Shown here: positions 9,700 through 19,758 of the stretch, piece after piece
Layout of the letters: each line of letters opens with the position of its first letter
How positions within the stretch are numbered: the stretch's first letter is position 1
DNA from: Serratia rubidaea
GTDB lineage: Bacteria; Pseudomonadota; Gammaproteobacteria; Enterobacterales; Enterobacteriaceae
Direction: 5' to 3'
NCBI GenBank assembly: GCA_901472405.1
Contig: LR590463.1
Coordinates: 3,410,001 to 3,474,000, forward strand
Length of the DNA: 64,000 nt
Notes under the pieces: generated by a model
The model's database searches: none
What the model was told of the DNA's origin: nothing
The model's input: the letters and a program-made list of their open reading frames with translations, nothing else
Program-made: the position numbers and the translations under genes

Positions 9700-9737
9700 A
9701 GCCGCAGGCGGTCGCAACGTGCTGCGCCGCCGCGGCT
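9700..9737 (-). other. Hairpin between hisJ and hisQ
   Basis: AGCCGCAGGCGG (9700-9711) can pair imperfectly with CCGCCGCGGCT (9727-9737). In Salmonella a REP element in the same gap makes hisJ transcript more abundant than hisQMP; this hairpin may play the same part, by inference. Confidence 0.4.
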
Positions 9738-9757
9738 ACCGGCAGGAGAACGGGCGG

Positions 9758-10540
9758 TCAGCCGCCGTAGACGTCAAAATCGAAGTATTTTTTCGCGAAC
9801 TTATCGTAGGTGCCGTCTTTACGCATCTCGGCAAAGGCCTTATCCAGCGCCGCCTTCAGCTCGGTATCCCCCTTGCGCAGCCCCATGCCGGTGCCGACGC
9901 CGAAGAATTTGTCATCCTTCACCGACTCGCCGGCAAAGGCGTAGTCCTTGCCCGGCGGCTGCTTCAGGAAGCCGTCGCTGCCGGCCACTTCGTCCTGGAA
10001 GGCGGCGTCAATACGGCCGGAGGCCAGATCGGCGTACACCAGGTCCTGGTTCTGATACGGCACCACGGTCACCCCTTTCGGCTGCCAGTAGGCGTTGGCG
10101 TAGGCTTCCTGGGTAGTGCCCTGCAGCACCCCGACGCTCTTGCCGCGCAGGGATTCCACCGTCGGCAACAGCTTCGAGCCTTTCGGCGCGATCAGGCGGG
10201 CATTGGCGGCGAACAGCTTGTCGGTAAAGGCGATTTCCTGCTGGCGCTTCTCGGTAATCGACAGCGATGAAATGATGGCATCAATTTTTTTGGCTTTCAG
10301 CGATGGGATCAGCGCGTCGAAATCGCTTTCGACGAAGGTGCACTGGGTGTTGATGCGTTTACATAGCTCTTTGGCCAGGTCGATATCAAAACCGACCAGC
10401 TGGCCGTTGGCATCTTTGGATTCAAATGGCGCGTAGGTCGGATCGGTGCCGATCTTCAGCGTTGACGGGATGGCGGCAAATGCGCTGTGTGCCGCTGCCA
10501 GGGCCATAACCAGCGGAAGAACCTTAACCAGCTTTTTCAT
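9758..10540 (-). CDS. hisJ: Histidine-binding periplasmic protein HisJ
   Basis: 260-aa solute-binding protein with a signal peptide ([22 protein letters not shown], cleaved after FA). The mature part reads [29 protein letters not shown] and [18 protein letters not shown], the ligand-binding segments of the family-3 binding proteins. It captures L-histidine (and weakly related cationic amino acids) and hands it to HisQMP. A sigma-54-like promoter lies 74 bp upstream. The paralogue argT, which sits beside hisJ in E. coli, is absent here. Confidence 0.93.
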   Translation of the reverse strand: MKKLVKVLPLVMALAAAHSAFAAIPSTLKIGTDPTYAPFESKDANGQLVGFDIDLAKELCKRINTQCTFVESDFDALIPSLKAKKIDAIISSLSITEKRQQEIAFTDKLFAANARLIAPKGSKLLPTVESLRGKSVGVLQGTTQEAYANAYWQPKGVTVVPYQNQDLVYADLASGRIDAAFQDEVAGSDGFLKQPPGKDYAFAGESVKDDKFFGVGTGMGLRKGDTELKAALDKAFAEMRKDGTYDKFAKKYFDFDVYGG

Positions 10541-10613
10541 ACATTACCCTCAAATTGATTTTATTTTTTTGATGCCATTGCGGGAAGCGTGCCCCACTGA
10601 ATCACTATCAATT

Positions 10614-10629
10614 TGCAGTAATCGTGCCA
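10614..10629 (-). promoter_or_regulatory. Sigma-54 promoter upstream of hisJ
   Basis: Read on the minus strand, TGGCACGATTACTGCA matches the sigma-54 consensus TGGCACG-N4-TTGCA with one mismatch; the GG and GC are correctly spaced. Transcription would start near 10603, giving a leader of about 60 nt before hisJ. Nitrogen control of the histidine transport genes is known in enteric bacteria. Confidence 0.65.
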
Positions 10630-10778
10630 CATTGCGTGCGTCAGGCCGCGGAGGGAACGGCTCCGCCCTGCGCAAAACTGTTTCCTGGACGAGAACCGCA
10701 AATATGAAACCGGCCGTTCGGCCGCGCCACGGGCAACCCCTGGATGCCCATACCATGAAACAGCAAGCGTGGTGAAAC

Positions 10779-10795
10779 GGCCCCATTATGGTGCG
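10779..10795. promoter_or_regulatory. NtrC-like enhancer site
   Basis: GGCCCCATTATGGTGCG resembles the NtrC consensus TGCACCAnnnTGGTGCA at about 13-14 of 17 positions. It lies about 180 bp upstream of the predicted hisJ start of transcription, a plausible enhancer distance. Confidence 0.35.
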
Positions 10796-10853
10796 GGCCG
10801 CGCATCAATACAGTGCGTTGTTGCACAAATGTGCAAAATTGGGGAATGAATTG

Positions 10854-11426
10854 TTAATTGGCGCCTTGCCAACGGGTAAACAGATCCTGAGGCAGCTCAA
10901 TGTCAAACTGGTCAATCACGCGGTTAACCGTCTGATCGATAATGTCTTCCACGCTGGCCGGCCGGTGGTAAAAGGCCGGCACCGGCGGCATCAGCAGCGC
11001 GCCCATCTCCGCCGCCTGGGTCATCAGACGCAGGTGCCCAAGGTGCAGCGGCGTTTCACGCACGCACAGCACCAGACGCCGCTGCTCTTTCAGCACCACG
11101 TCGGCGGCGCGCGTCAGCAGGCCGTCGCTATAGCTGTTAACGATGCCGGACAGCGTTTTGATCGAGCAGGGCAAAATTACCATGCCCAGCGTTTTGAAGG
11201 AGCCGGAAGAGATGCTGGCGGCGATATCGCGCGAGTCGTGCACCACATCGGCCAGCGCCTGCACTTCACGCAGGCTGAGCGCGGTCTCCAGCGCCAGCGT
11301 CTGCCGGGCGGCGTTGCTCATCACCAGATGGGTTTCCACGTCCGCCACGTCGCGCAGCACCTGCAGCAGGCGCACGCCGTAGATCGCGCCGCTGGCGCCG
11401 GAAATGCCGATGATGAGTCGTTTCAT
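10854..11426 (-). CDS. ubiX: Flavin prenyltransferase UbiX
   Basis: 190-aa flavoprotein that prenylates FMN to make the cofactor of the decarboxylase UbiD in ubiquinone synthesis. The start MKRLIIGISGASGAIYGVRLL and the segment SSGSFKTLGMVILPCSIKTL are family hallmarks; ETPLHLGHLRLMTQAAEMGA is the C-terminal active-site region. The ATG at 11426 aligns with the E. coli start; an upstream extension is not conserved. It follows purF-cvpA, the usual enteric order. Confidence 0.93.
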   Translation of the reverse strand: MKRLIIGISGASGAIYGVRLLQVLRDVADVETHLVMSNAARQTLALETALSLREVQALADVVHDSRDIAASISSGSFKTLGMVILPCSIKTLSGIVNSYSDGLLTRAADVVLKEQRRLVLCVRETPLHLGHLRLMTQAAEMGALLMPPVPAFYHRPASVEDIIDQTVNRVIDQFDIELPQDLFTRWQGAN

Positions 11427-11507
11427 GAGGGATCTCTGCCAAAAAAGTCTAAGGGTCGGAGCAACTTTGCCGTAATCACGGCGGAGAAGCAAGGTTCAGG
11501 CAGGAAC

Positions 11508-11535
11508 GATGCGCCGCGACGGTGCACGGCGCATC
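11508..11535 (-). other. Hairpin between purF and ubiX
   Basis: GATGCGCCG (11508-11516) and CGGCGCATC (11527-11535) form a perfect 9-bp stem just after the purF stop. There is no T tract, so it may stabilise the purF 3' end or slow transcription into ubiX rather than end it. Confidence 0.35.
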
Positions 11536-11553
11536 GGTATGGCGAGGACAGGC

Positions 11554-13071
11554 TTAGCCTTCGTTGTGGATTTCCAGATTTTCCGCTTCGGCCTGGCCGC
11601 GCAGCGCTTTGGCGTCATCGTTGCGCAGCGATTCCAGATACTCCAGATAGCCCTGATCGACATCTTTGGTGACGTAGATACCGTCGAACACCGAGCATTC
11701 GAACTGGGTGATATCCGGGTTTTCCTCGCGCACCGCTTCGATCAGGTCGCCCAGGTCCTGGAAAATCAGCCCGTCGGCGCCGATGATCTGCCGGATCTCA
11801 TCCACCTCGCGGCCATGAGCGATCAGCTCATTGGCGCTAGGCATATCGATGCCGTAGACGTTCGGGAAGCGAACTTCCGGTGCAGCGGAAGCCAGATAGA
11901 CGTTCTTGGCGCCGGCGTCGCGCGCCATCTCGACGATCTGCTCGGAGGTGGTGCCGCGCACGATGGAGTCATCCACCAGCAATACGTTCTTGTCGCGGAA
12001 CTCCGCCCGGTTGGCGTTCAGCTTGCGGCGCACCGACTGGCGACGCGCCTGCTGGCCCGGCATGATAAAGGTGCGGCCGACGTAGCGGTTTTTCACAAAG
12101 CCCTGGCGGTACGGTTTTTCCAGAATACGCGCGATCTCCAGCGCAATATCGCAGGAGGTTTCCGGGATCGGGATCACCACGTCGATGTCCAGATCTTCCC
12201 ACTCGCGCGCGATCTTCTCGCCCAGCTTCTGGCCCATGCGCACGCGGGCGCTGTATACCGAGATCTTGTCCATAAAGGAATCCGGGCGGGCGAAGTAGAC
12301 GAACTCAAACAGGCACGGGTTGTTTTTCGGGTTTTCGGCGCACTGGCGGGTAAACAGTTGGCCCTTCTCCGTCACGTACACCGCTTCGCCCGGCGCTACG
12401 TCGCGCAGGAATTCAAAGCCCAGCGTATCCAGCGCCACGCTTTCGGAGGCCACCATATACTCGTTGCGGCCGTCTTCCAGCGTGCGTTTGCCGATCACCA
12501 GCGGACGGATGCCGTTAGGATCGCGGAACGCCACCAGACCGTGGCCGATGATCATCGCCACGCAGGCGTAAGCGCCGCGCAGCTGCTGATGTACCGCCGC
12601 CACGGCGGTAAAGATATTGTCAGATTCCAGCGGATAGTGCGGGAAACGGTCCAGCTCGGCGGCCAGCACGTTGAGCAGTATTTCGGAATCGGAAGTGGTG
12701 TTGATATGGCGACGGCCGCTTTCAAACAGCTGCTGCCGCAGTTCATGCGCGTTGGTCAGGTTACCGTTGTGGGCCAGCGTAATGCCGAACGGTGAGTTCA
12801 CATAAAAAGGCTGGGCCTCTGAAGCGCTGGAGCTGCCGGCCGTTGGGTAACGCACATGGCCGATCCCCATATTGCCCTGCAGGCGTTGCATATGCCGTGC
12901 TTCAAAAACATCCTTCACCAGGCCGTTTGCCTTACGCAGACGGAAACCGTTATGGGCATCAATGGTGACGATGCCGGCGGCATCCTGGCCACGGTGCTGC
13001 AGCACCGTCAACGCATCATAAATCGACTGGTTTACCGGCATAAAACCGGCGATACCGACAATACCGCACAT
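11554..13071 (-). CDS. purF: Amidophosphoribosyltransferase PurF
   Basis: 505 aa, intact. First committed enzyme of purine synthesis: PRPP plus glutamine gives phosphoribosylamine. The N-terminal nucleophile Cys2 is in [10 protein letters not shown]; the glutaminase domain continues with [11 protein letters not shown] and [11 protein letters not shown]; the PRPP-binding loop is [14 protein letters not shown]. It lies 26 bp after cvpA and is probably cotranscribed with it from a PurR-controlled promoter. Confidence 0.96.
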   Translation of the reverse strand: MCGIVGIAGFMPVNQSIYDALTVLQHRGQDAAGIVTIDAHNGFRLRKANGLVKDVFEARHMQRLQGNMGIGHVRYPTAGSSSASEAQPFYVNSPFGITLAHNGNLTNAHELRQQLFESGRRHINTTSDSEILLNVLAAELDRFPHYPLESDNIFTAVAAVHQQLRGAYACVAMIIGHGLVAFRDPNGIRPLVIGKRTLEDGRNEYMVASESVALDTLGFEFLRDVAPGEAVYVTEKGQLFTRQCAENPKNNPCLFEFVYFARPDSFMDKISVYSARVRMGQKLGEKIAREWEDLDIDVVIPIPETSCDIALEIARILEKPYRQGFVKNRYVGRTFIMPGQQARRQSVRRKLNANRAEFRDKNVLLVDDSIVRGTTSEQIVEMARDAGAKNVYLASAAPEVRFPNVYGIDMPSANELIAHGREVDEIRQIIGADGLIFQDLGDLIEAVREENPDITQFECSVFDGIYVTKDVDQGYLEYLESLRNDDAKALRGQAEAENLEIHNEG

Positions 13072-13097
13072 GTTGTCTTTCCTCTAAGCCTAAGCCG

Positions 13098-13598
13098 CTA
13101 CCGCCCCGGCAAGTGGGACGGTAAGAAACTCGACGTGCTCTGCAGGTAGTCAAAGAACCACCTGATGATGTAGCTGAACTGGGGAATCAGCTGCGACTGT
13201 TTCCAGTCTTCACTTTGCGAGAAGCCGGTAAAACTGTCGAGGAAGAACAGTATCGCGGCGACGATCAACACGCCGCGCAATGCGCCGAAGCAGATGCCCA
13301 GCACCCGATCGGTTCCTGACAGCCCGGTCTTTTCGACCAGTGAACTAATCACGTAGTTCACAATCGCCCCCACGATCAGGGTCGCGATAAACAAAATCGC
13401 AATCGCGATACCGTTTCGCACCAGTTCATCGTCAAAACGGGTGAAGTAGACGGCGAGGTAAGAATAAAAATGGCTGGCGACAAAAAACGCACATCCCCAT
13501 GTCACAAGTGACAATGCTTCGCGAACAAACCCTCGGATCAGGCTAACCAGAGCCGAAAATCCAATCACCGCAATAATGACGTAATCAATCCAGACCAT
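13098..13598 (-). CDS. cvpA: Colicin V production membrane protein CvpA
   Basis: About 166-aa inner-membrane protein with four hydrophobic helices. [20 protein letters not shown] opens the protein, followed by the conserved [20 protein letters not shown] and [20 protein letters not shown]. The ATG at 13598 aligns with E. coli; another lies two codons earlier. It is needed for colicin V export in E. coli and affects envelope homeostasis; its mechanism is not settled. First gene of cvpA-purF. Confidence 0.92.
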   Translation of the reverse strand: MVWIDYVIIAVIGFSALVSLIRGFVREALSLVTWGCAFFVASHFYSYLAVYFTRFDDELVRNGIAIAILFIATLIVGAIVNYVISSLVEKTGLSGTDRVLGICFGALRGVLIVAAILFFLDSFTGFSQSEDWKQSQLIPQFSYIIRWFFDYLQSTSSFLPSHLPGR

Positions 13599-13711
13599 GA
13601 CCATTCCAATAGTGAAATGCCCCGCACGCCCCCTCCTCCTTCAGGCTGTCGCACAGCGGCCACAGCCCGAATGCACTGGGGTATTTCCCATGCGCGGCGA
13701 ATTCTAACAGA

Positions 13712-13727
13712 AAAGAAACGTTTGCGT
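13712..13727. promoter_or_regulatory. PurR operator before cvpA-purF
   Basis: AAAGAAACGTTTGCGT matches ACGCAAACGTTTGCGT at 13 of 16 bases. A TAGAAT hexamer lies just downstream on the minus strand, so the operator would cover the -35 area, as in E. coli. Confidence 0.65.
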
Positions 13728-13752
13728 AGGGGATTTCCCTAGCAATTTACAA

Positions 13753-13788
13753 ATAAAAAGCGGCGATAAAAAAATTCCTAATCGCCGC
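13753..13788 (-). terminator. Terminator after dedD
   Basis: On the minus strand GCGGCGAT and ATCGCCGC form an 8-bp stem with an A/T-rich loop, followed by TTTTTATTTG. It separates the accD-folC-dedD unit from cvpA-purF. Confidence 0.75.
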
Positions 13789-13802
13789 GCCTACATAGCT
13801 GA

Positions 13803-13837
13803 TTCTTCTGCCCGCCTTGCCAAACGCGGCAGAAGAA
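13803..13837 (-). other. Second hairpin after dedD
   Basis: TTCTTCTGCC (13803-13812) and GGCAGAAGAA (13828-13837) form a perfect 10-bp stem directly after the dedD stop and ahead of the main terminator. Confidence 0.5.
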
Positions 13838-13842
13838 CGGGG

Positions 13843-14527
13843 TTAACGCGCGTTGTACGGCTTCACCTGCCCGCTCAGCCCGCTGAGCGAATTCAGCGCC
13901 GACAGCGAAGACTGCAGCTTCTGCTTCGACGCGTCCGGGCCGACGTAAATACGGGTGATCTGCCCCTGCACCGGCGTCGACGGCACGGTAAAGGCGCGAT
14001 AGCCGGACAGACGCAGCGACGCCACGATCTCGTTAACCTTGGCGGCGTTTTTCAGCGCCCCCAGCTGCACCACATAGGCCTGGCCGGACGGCGCTTTCTC
14101 TGCCGGCTTCGGCTGCGGTTTCACCTCAGGCTTCGGCTGCGGCTTCACTTCCGGTTTCGGCTTCGGCTGCGGCGCAGGTTTGTTCTCAACCGGCTTCGGC
14201 TGCGGCGTCGGCTGGGTGACCGCCGGCGGCGGCGTCACCGTGGTGCTCTGCGACGGCTGGTTCACCGCCTGCTGCGTCGCCGCCTCATTGGCCGCCTGCT
14301 GTTCCACCAGCGCCCCGCGCCCGCCGGCGGCTGCGTCGGCAGCGGCTGGCTTACCGGCGGAATCGCGTCGTTCTCCCGCGCATCGCCGGCTTCGGCACCA
14401 GTGGGATCGCGGCGAACTCATCTTCATAATGCTTTTTCTTACCGTCCAGCAGCCCTGGCAGGATAATCACCCCCAGCGCCACTAATACCACGGTCCCGAC
14501 CAGTCGGTTCTGAAATTTACTTGCCAC
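13843..14527 (-). CDS. dedD: Cell-division SPOR protein DedD, two frameshifts
   Basis: About 228 aa. A GTG start at 14525-14527 directly follows the folC stop. The N-terminus ASKFQNRLVGTVVLVALGVI is one transmembrane helix, then a Pro/Lys/Gln-rich linker with repeated KPEVKPQP units, then a SPOR domain (YVVQLGALKNAAKVNEIV to the end) that binds septal peptidoglycan with denuded glycans. One base is missing at about 14386-14390 and one at about 14313-14316; restoring both joins VPKPGDAREND to PAGAGALVEQQ. I infer sequence error. Confidence 0.87.
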
Positions 14528-15793
14528 TCACTCTCCCCGCATCTCGTCTAACGCCGCCATCACCTGCGCGACGGTGTGGAACGATCCACAGACGATGACA
14601 ATATCCTGATTATCCGCATCCTGCATCGCCTGTCGCCAGGCCGTTTCAACATCGGCAAAGGCGCGCGGCTGCGGCAGATGCTGCGCCAGCTGATCCACGC
14701 CGGCGCCGCGCGGCACGTCCAACGGCGCGCAGTACCATTCATCAACCTGCGGCCGCAGGCAGGCCAGCGTACCGGCGATGTCTTTGTCCGCCAGCATGCC
14801 GACTACCGCACGCACCTTGCCGCCGTCGCGCGGCAGCTGCGCCAGCCGCCCGGCCAGATAGCCGGCGGCGTGCGGATTATGCGCCACGTCGAGGATCAGC
14901 CGCGGCGCCTGCTGCACGGTCTGGAAACGCCCCGGCAGCGTCGCCTGCTGCAGGCCGGTGAAAATGGCGCGCTCGTCAATTTCCAGCGCGGAATAGTGCA
15001 GCGCCGCCAGCGCCGTCGCGGCATTGGCCAGCGGCACGTTCGGCGTGGGCAGGTCGGTCAGCGTGGTGCCTTCGCTGCGCCACTGCCAGCGTTCGCCCTG
15101 CTCGCTGAAGGTCCAGGCGTCGCCGCAGCGATACAGCTGCGCGCCCAGCGTTTCCGCCACCTGACGAATCGAGTCCGGCATATCGGGTTCGCCGACCACC
15201 GCCGGCTTGCCGCCGCGGAAGATGCCGGCCTTTTCCCGGCCGATGCTGTCGCGGTCGTCGCCCAGCCAGTCGGTGTGGTCGAGCGCGATGCTGGTGACCA
15301 CCGCCACGTCCGGGTTGACGATATTGGTGGCGTCCAGACGCCCGCCGAGGCCGACTTCCAGGATCACCACGTCCAGCCGGGCCTGACGGAACAGCTGCAG
15401 GGCCGACAGGGTGCCGAACTCAAAATAGGTCAGGGAGGTGTCACCGCGCCCGGCTTCAATGGCGGCGAACGCACGGCAGTGCTCCGCTTCGCTCAACTCT
15501 TCGCCCTGAATACGCACCCGTTCGGTATAGCGCACCAGATGCGGCGAGCTGTAAACGCCGACGCGCAGGCCGGCCGCCAGCAGAATCGCTTCCAGCGTGC
15601 GGCAGGTGGTGCCTTTGCCGTTGGTGCCGGCAACGGTGAACACCGTCGGGGCCGGAGTGAGAAGATCAAGATGCGCTGCAACGCTTTGCACGCGTTCCAG
15701 GCCGAGTTCGATCGCCTGGCTGTGCAGACGCTCCAGATAATAAAGCCACGAGCTCAATGGCGACGTGGCTTGGGGAATTTGGTGGTTTTGCAT
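14528..15793 (-). CDS. folC: Dihydrofolate synthase / folylpolyglutamate synthase FolC
   Basis: About 421 aa, intact. It adds glutamate to dihydropteroate and to folates using ATP. The P-loop is VAGTNGKGTTCRTLE; VILEVGLGGRLDATN and TSIALDHTDWLG are Mur-ligase-type motifs; LDVAHNPHA opens the C-terminal domain. I prefer the ATG at 15793 (MQNHQIPQATSPL), aligned with E. coli; ATGs at 15802 and 15820 are possible. It sits between accD and dedD and touches the dedD start. Confidence 0.93.
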   Translation of the reverse strand: MQNHQIPQATSPLSSWLYYLERLHSQAIELGLERVQSVAAHLDLLTPAPTVFTVAGTNGKGTTCRTLEAILLAAGLRVGVYSSPHLVRYTERVRIQGEELSEAEHCRAFAAIEAGRGDTSLTYFEFGTLSALQLFRQARLDVVILEVGLGGRLDATNIVNPDVAVVTSIALDHTDWLGDDRDSIGREKAGIFRGGKPAVVGEPDMPDSIRQVAETLGAQLYRCGDAWTFSEQGERWQWRSEGTTLTDLPTPNVPLANAATALAALHYSALEIDERAIFTGLQQATLPGRFQTVQQAPRLILDVAHNPHAAGYLAGRLAQLPRDGGKVRAVVGMLADKDIAGTLACLRPQVDEWYCAPLDVPRGAGVDQLAQHLPQPRAFADVETAWRQAMQDADNQDIVIVCGSFHTVAQVMAALDEMRGE

Positions 15794-15870
15794 GAGTCCC
15801 ATCACTGAACTTGGGTTCATTAATCCATCAGGGCACCACCCTCACCGCGGGCAAGGCGATGCTCTGCGTT

Positions 15871-15903
15871 TCAACCGCCGCATAGCCACTCAGCGGCGGT
15901 TGA
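15871..15903 (-). other. Hairpin between accD and folC
   Basis: TCAACCGCCG (15871-15880) and CGGCGGTTGA (15894-15903) form a perfect 10-bp stem with a 13-nt loop and no T tract. It may tune readthrough from accD into folC. Confidence 0.4.
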
Positions 15904-15945
15904 GCGTCGCGACGGCCTGACGGACCGCCGCGGCGTATGCATGCC

Positions 15946-16857
15946 TTATTCGTCCGCCTGATTTTCCGGCGTCACGACCACCGGCTCCGGCTGGTCAAAC
16001 GCCGGCTGCGGCTGGTTGGTCAGCTTGGACAGAATGCTGGCGAGCGTCTGGCGCATTTCCGGACGACGCACGATCATATCGATCGCCCCTTTCTCAATCA
16101 GGAACTCGCTGCGCTGGAAGCCCGGCGGCAGTTTTTCACGCACCGTCTGCTCAATGACGCGCGGGCCGGCAAAGCCGATCAGCGCCTTCGGCTCGGCGAC
16201 GTTGATATCGCCCAGCATCGCCAGACTGGCGGAGACGCCGCCCATGGTCGGGTCGGTCAGTACGGAAATGTACGGCAGGCCGCGCTCTTGCATTTTGGCC
16301 AGCGCGGCGCTGGTTTTCGCCATCTGCATCAGCGACATCAGCGCTTCCTGCATACGGGCGCCGCCGCTGGCGGAGAAGCACACCAGCGGACAGTTGTCTT
16401 CCAGCGCCTGCTCAACCGCGCGGACAAAGCGCGCGCCGACGACGGAAGACATGGAACCGCCGATAAAGGCGAATTCGAAGGCGGCGGCCACGACCGGCAT
16501 GCCGTACAGCGTGCCCTTCATCACCACCAGCGCATCTTTTTCACCGGTCGCTTTCTGGGCGGCAACCAGGCGGTCCTTATATTTTTTGGAATCGCGGAAT
16601 TTCAGAACGTCTTTCGGTTCCAGCTCGCTGCCGACTTCCACTTCGCTGCCTTCGTCCAGCAACGTGTGCAGACGCGTACGCGCGGACATGCGCATATGGT
16701 GGTCGCACTTCGGGCAGACTTCCAGGTTACGCTCCAGCTCGGCGCGGTAGAGAACCTGACCGCAGCTGTCACATTTGGTCCAAACGCCCTCAGGAATGCT
16801 CGCCTTACGGGTTTGGGTGATATTGCTCTTGTTAAGAATTCGTTCAATCCAGCTCAT
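15946..16857 (-). CDS. accD: Acetyl-CoA carboxylase, carboxyltransferase subunit beta AccD
   Basis: 303 aa, intact. With AccA it moves the carboxyl group from biotin to acetyl-CoA, making malonyl-CoA. A four-cysteine zinc ribbon lies near the N-terminus (CDSCG ... CPKCDHH), followed by the crotonase-type core with [19 protein letters not shown] and [16 protein letters not shown]. The ATG at 16857 ([13 protein letters not shown]) aligns with E. coli. It is transcribed toward folC and dedD. Confidence 0.96.
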   Translation of the reverse strand: MSWIERILNKSNITQTRKASIPEGVWTKCDSCGQVLYRAELERNLEVCPKCDHHMRMSARTRLHTLLDEGSEVEVGSELEPKDVLKFRDSKKYKDRLVAAQKATGEKDALVVMKGTLYGMPVVAAAFEFAFIGGSMSSVVGARFVRAVEQALEDNCPLVCFSASGGARMQEALMSLMQMAKTSAALAKMQERGLPYISVLTDPTMGGVSASLAMLGDINVAEPKALIGFAGPRVIEQTVREKLPPGFQRSEFLIEKGAIDMIVRRPEMRQTLASILSKLTNQPQPAFDQPEPVVVTPENQADE

Positions 16858-17092
16858 CGAAGACCTTTCTGTTTGAACCTGGCAGACGCCAGTTCGCAGT
16901 TCATGCTTTAACAATCCCTTCGCAGCAACAGCCAATGAAAAAGCGCCCGGACCCCGGCGCGACAGGCGCGCCGCCAAGGCACTGAATTCAGGGTTGTCCG
17001 CAGGAACAGACCATAAATGTCGCTCATTAAACCATATCGGCCCGACGCTGTAGATAAAAAACTGGTCGAACCGATAGGTTAAGCGATGTTTT

Positions 17093-17754
17093 TTACTGTT
17101 TTTGCTGGCGAGCAGCCGCGCGCTTGTGGCGCCAGATTTCAATAATGCCCGGCAAAATTGACACAACGATAATAGCAACAATTAGCAACTTCAGGTTTTC
17201 CTGCACCACCGGCACGTTGCCGAACAGGTAACCGGCATAGGTGAACAGCAGCACCCAGACCAGCGCGCCAATCACGTTGTAGGCGGCGAAGTGACGGTAG
17301 GACATATGCCCCATACCGGCGACGAACGGCGCAAAAGTACGCACGATCGGCACAAATCGCGCCAGAATAATCGTTTTGCCGCCGTGCTTTTCATAAAACT
17401 GGTGGGTTTTATCCAGATAGCTGCGCGGAAAATTTTCGAATTCGGGTTGCTGAACAGTTTTTCACCGAACAGACGGCCAATGGTGTAGTTGACCGCATCC
17501 CCCACCACCGCGGCAATCACCATCAGCGCCACCATGGTATGCACGTTCAGATCGTTGGTCGGTAACGAGGCCAGCGCCCCGGCCACGAACAGCAGAGAAT
17601 CCCCCGGCAGGAACGGCGTCACCACCAGGCCGGTTTCGCAAAACAGAATCAGGAACAAAATCCCGTATACCCACATGCCGTACTGCGCCACCAGCTCGGC
17701 CAAATGCACGTCGATATGCAAAATGAAATCAATAACAAACTTGATGATGTCCAT
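17093..17754 (-). CDS. dedA: DedA-family membrane protein, frameshifted
   Basis: About 220-aa inner-membrane protein of the DedA/SNARE-associated family, linked to lipid flipping and membrane potential. [19 protein letters not shown] is the family signature near the N-terminus. One base is missing at about 17424-17428: NPNSKIFR should continue [19 protein letters not shown] and then the intact second part ([20 protein letters not shown]). Both halves match E. coli DedA closely. It lies between truA and accD, as in E. coli. Confidence 0.9.
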
Positions 17755-17854
17755 AGCGTCTCTCTTGGGCCGGAGGTCTCCCCCGCCGGCGGATTAATCA
17801 AAACGCGTCGCACAACGGCCCCTTGGCGGGGTCTGGCGCAACGGCGCGTCTTAT

Positions 17855-18666
17855 TCAGTCATCGGCTAAAAACAGCGGCCCCATCGGCGCCTGCGGCAGT
17901 GCGAAACGCTCGGGATAGTCCACGGAGACCAGATACAGGCCTTCCGCTCTGGCGGTGGCCGCCGCCAGATTACGGTCTTTTAACGCCAGCAGCTGCGCAT
18001 CCAGTTTTCATCCTGGTTACCGCAGCCAATCTCCAGCAGGCTGCCGACGATATTGCGCACCATATGATGCACAAAGGCGTTCGCCTTTATATCTACCACG
18101 ATATACTGCCCGTGACGCGTGACCTTAACGTGTTTTACATTCCGCCACGGCGTGCGCGACTGGCACTGCACGGCGCGGAACGAGGTGAAGTCGTTCTCTC
18201 CCAGCAGCGCCTGCGCCGCGCGCTGCATGCGATCGGCGTCCAGCGGATGATAGAAGTGCGTCACCCCCTGCTGCAGCACCGCCGGACGATAGCGGTGGTT
18301 GAAGATCACATAGCGATAGCGGCGGGCGGTGGCGCTGAAGCGCGCATGGAAATCTTCCGCCACCGGGCTGACCCAGCGCACGGCGATATCCGGCGGCAGA
18401 TGGGTGTTGACCCCCATCGTCCAGGCGGCGTCCTTACGGCGCACCGGGGTTTCAAAATGCACCACCTGGCCGGTGGCATGCACCCCGGCGTCGGTGCGCC
18501 CGGCGCACAGCACCGTGATCGGCGCGTCCGCCACTTTACTCAGCGCCTGCTCCAGGCAGGCCTGTACGCTCGGCACCTCTTGCTGACGCTGCCAGCCGTA
18601 ATAGCCGCTGCCGTCATATTCAATGCCCAGCGCGATTTTCTGGGTCGCTACAGCCGGCTCGGACAT
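17855..18666 (-). CDS. truA: tRNA pseudouridine synthase TruA, frameshifted near the C-terminus
   Basis: About 270 aa. It makes pseudouridine at positions 38-40 of tRNA anticodon arms. The catalytic Asp is in [18 protein letters not shown]. The start ATG at 18666 overlaps the usg stop (TGATG). A base is missing near 18001-18002: GNQDENW should read on [21 protein letters not shown] to [10 protein letters not shown] and the TGA at 17855-17857. The break is judged a sequence error because the tail is fully conserved. Confidence 0.92.
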
Positions 18667-19674
18667 CAGTACAGCTGCTCCTGCAGCAGACGCTCGGCGG
18701 TTTCAATCGCCATCAGCGCGCCGCCGAAGCGCACGTTGTCGGCCACCGACCAAAACTGCAGCACCTGCGGAATGCCATAGTCATTGCGCAGGCAGCCGAT
18801 GCTCAGCACGTCGCTGCCGGAAGCTTCCGTCACCTGCGTCGGATAGTCGTCTTCATCGCTCAGTTGGATATCTTCCGCGTCCTGCAGTTCGGCGCGCGCC
18901 TCATCGGCGTCGATCGGCCGCAGCCCTTCCACCTGCACCGCCTGCGCGTGGCCGTAGAACACCGGCGACTGTACGCAGGTCACCGACATCGGCAGCCCTT
19001 CGTCCTGCAGCACCTTGCGCACCTGATCGACGATCAGCCGCTCTTCGCGCACGCTGCCCTGCTCATCCGCCAGCAGCGGCAGCAGGTTGAACGCCAGCTG
19101 TTTGGCGAACAGGCCCTCTTCGGCCGGCACGCCGTTCAGCAGCCGCGCGCTCTGACCGCCAGATCGTCCACCGCCGCCTTACCGCGGGCGGACACCGACA
19201 TCAGGGTGGTGACGTGCAGCGCGACAGGCCGGCCTGCTCGGTCAGCGGCTTAATGGCGGTCAGCAGCTGGCTGACCATGCCGTCGGCCACGGCGACGATA
19301 TTACGGTTGCGGTAATCGGCCAGCACCTGCGGGTTGACGCCCGGCACCACCAGCGGCACGTCCGGCTCCAGCGCGAACAGGCCGCTGCTGTCGATCACCA
19401 GACAGCCCATATTGCCGGCGTCAATCGCGTAGCGCGCCGAGGCTTCGGCGCCGGCCACGAAGAAGGCCAGCTGCGCCTGCGACCAGTCGAACTCCTCGGC
19501 ATTTTCCACCTGCAGGGTTTTGCCGTTAAAGCGCACCGTTTCACCGGCGCTGCGTTCGCTGGCCAACGGATAGAGTTCGCCCACCGGGAACTGACGTTCC
19601 TGTAACAATTCCAGCAATGCTTCACCTACCGCGCCCGTGGCGCCAAGCAGAGCGATATTCCAGCCGTCAGACAT
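18666..19674 (-). CDS. usg: Aspartate-semialdehyde dehydrogenase-like protein Usg, two frameshifts
   Basis: About 336 aa, related to Asd but without a proven enzyme activity. The Rossmann start is [20 protein letters not shown]. One base is missing at about 19217-19222 (GLSR should continue [21 protein letters not shown]) and one at about 19155-19157 (then [20 protein letters not shown]). The C-terminal part, [20 protein letters not shown] to the end, is intact. It runs into truA with a one-base overlap, the classical usg-truA arrangement. Confidence 0.88.
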
Positions 19675-19758
19675 TGGGGTATCTCCCGAATATTTCATTA
19701 ACATGCAAAACAAACGGGCGGTGCCATCACCGCCCTGATATTTAAAGCCGCGCGCCGT

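Larger units (their letters stand above)
10541..10853. other. Gap between hisJ and ubiX
   Basis: No convincing gene. It contains the sigma-54-like promoter (10614-10629), an NtrC-like site (10779-10795), and an inverted repeat TTGCAC-AAAT-GTGCAA at 10821-10836. E. coli has argT in this position. Confidence 0.6.

Noticed and set aside
10550-10786. A small gene on the minus strand between hisJ and ubiX.
   Set aside because: No ribosome site, Arg/Gly-rich translation without homology, and it covers the sigma-54 promoter.
10821-10836. TTGCAC-AAAT-GTGCAA as an NtrC site.
   Set aside because: Arms match, but the spacer is three bases shorter than in known NtrC sites, so I list it only as an inverted repeat.
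14101-14200. Tandem repeat region as a minisatellite or CRISPR-like array.
   Set aside because: It encodes the Pro/Lys/Glu linker of DedD; KPEVKPQP repeats are normal for this protein.
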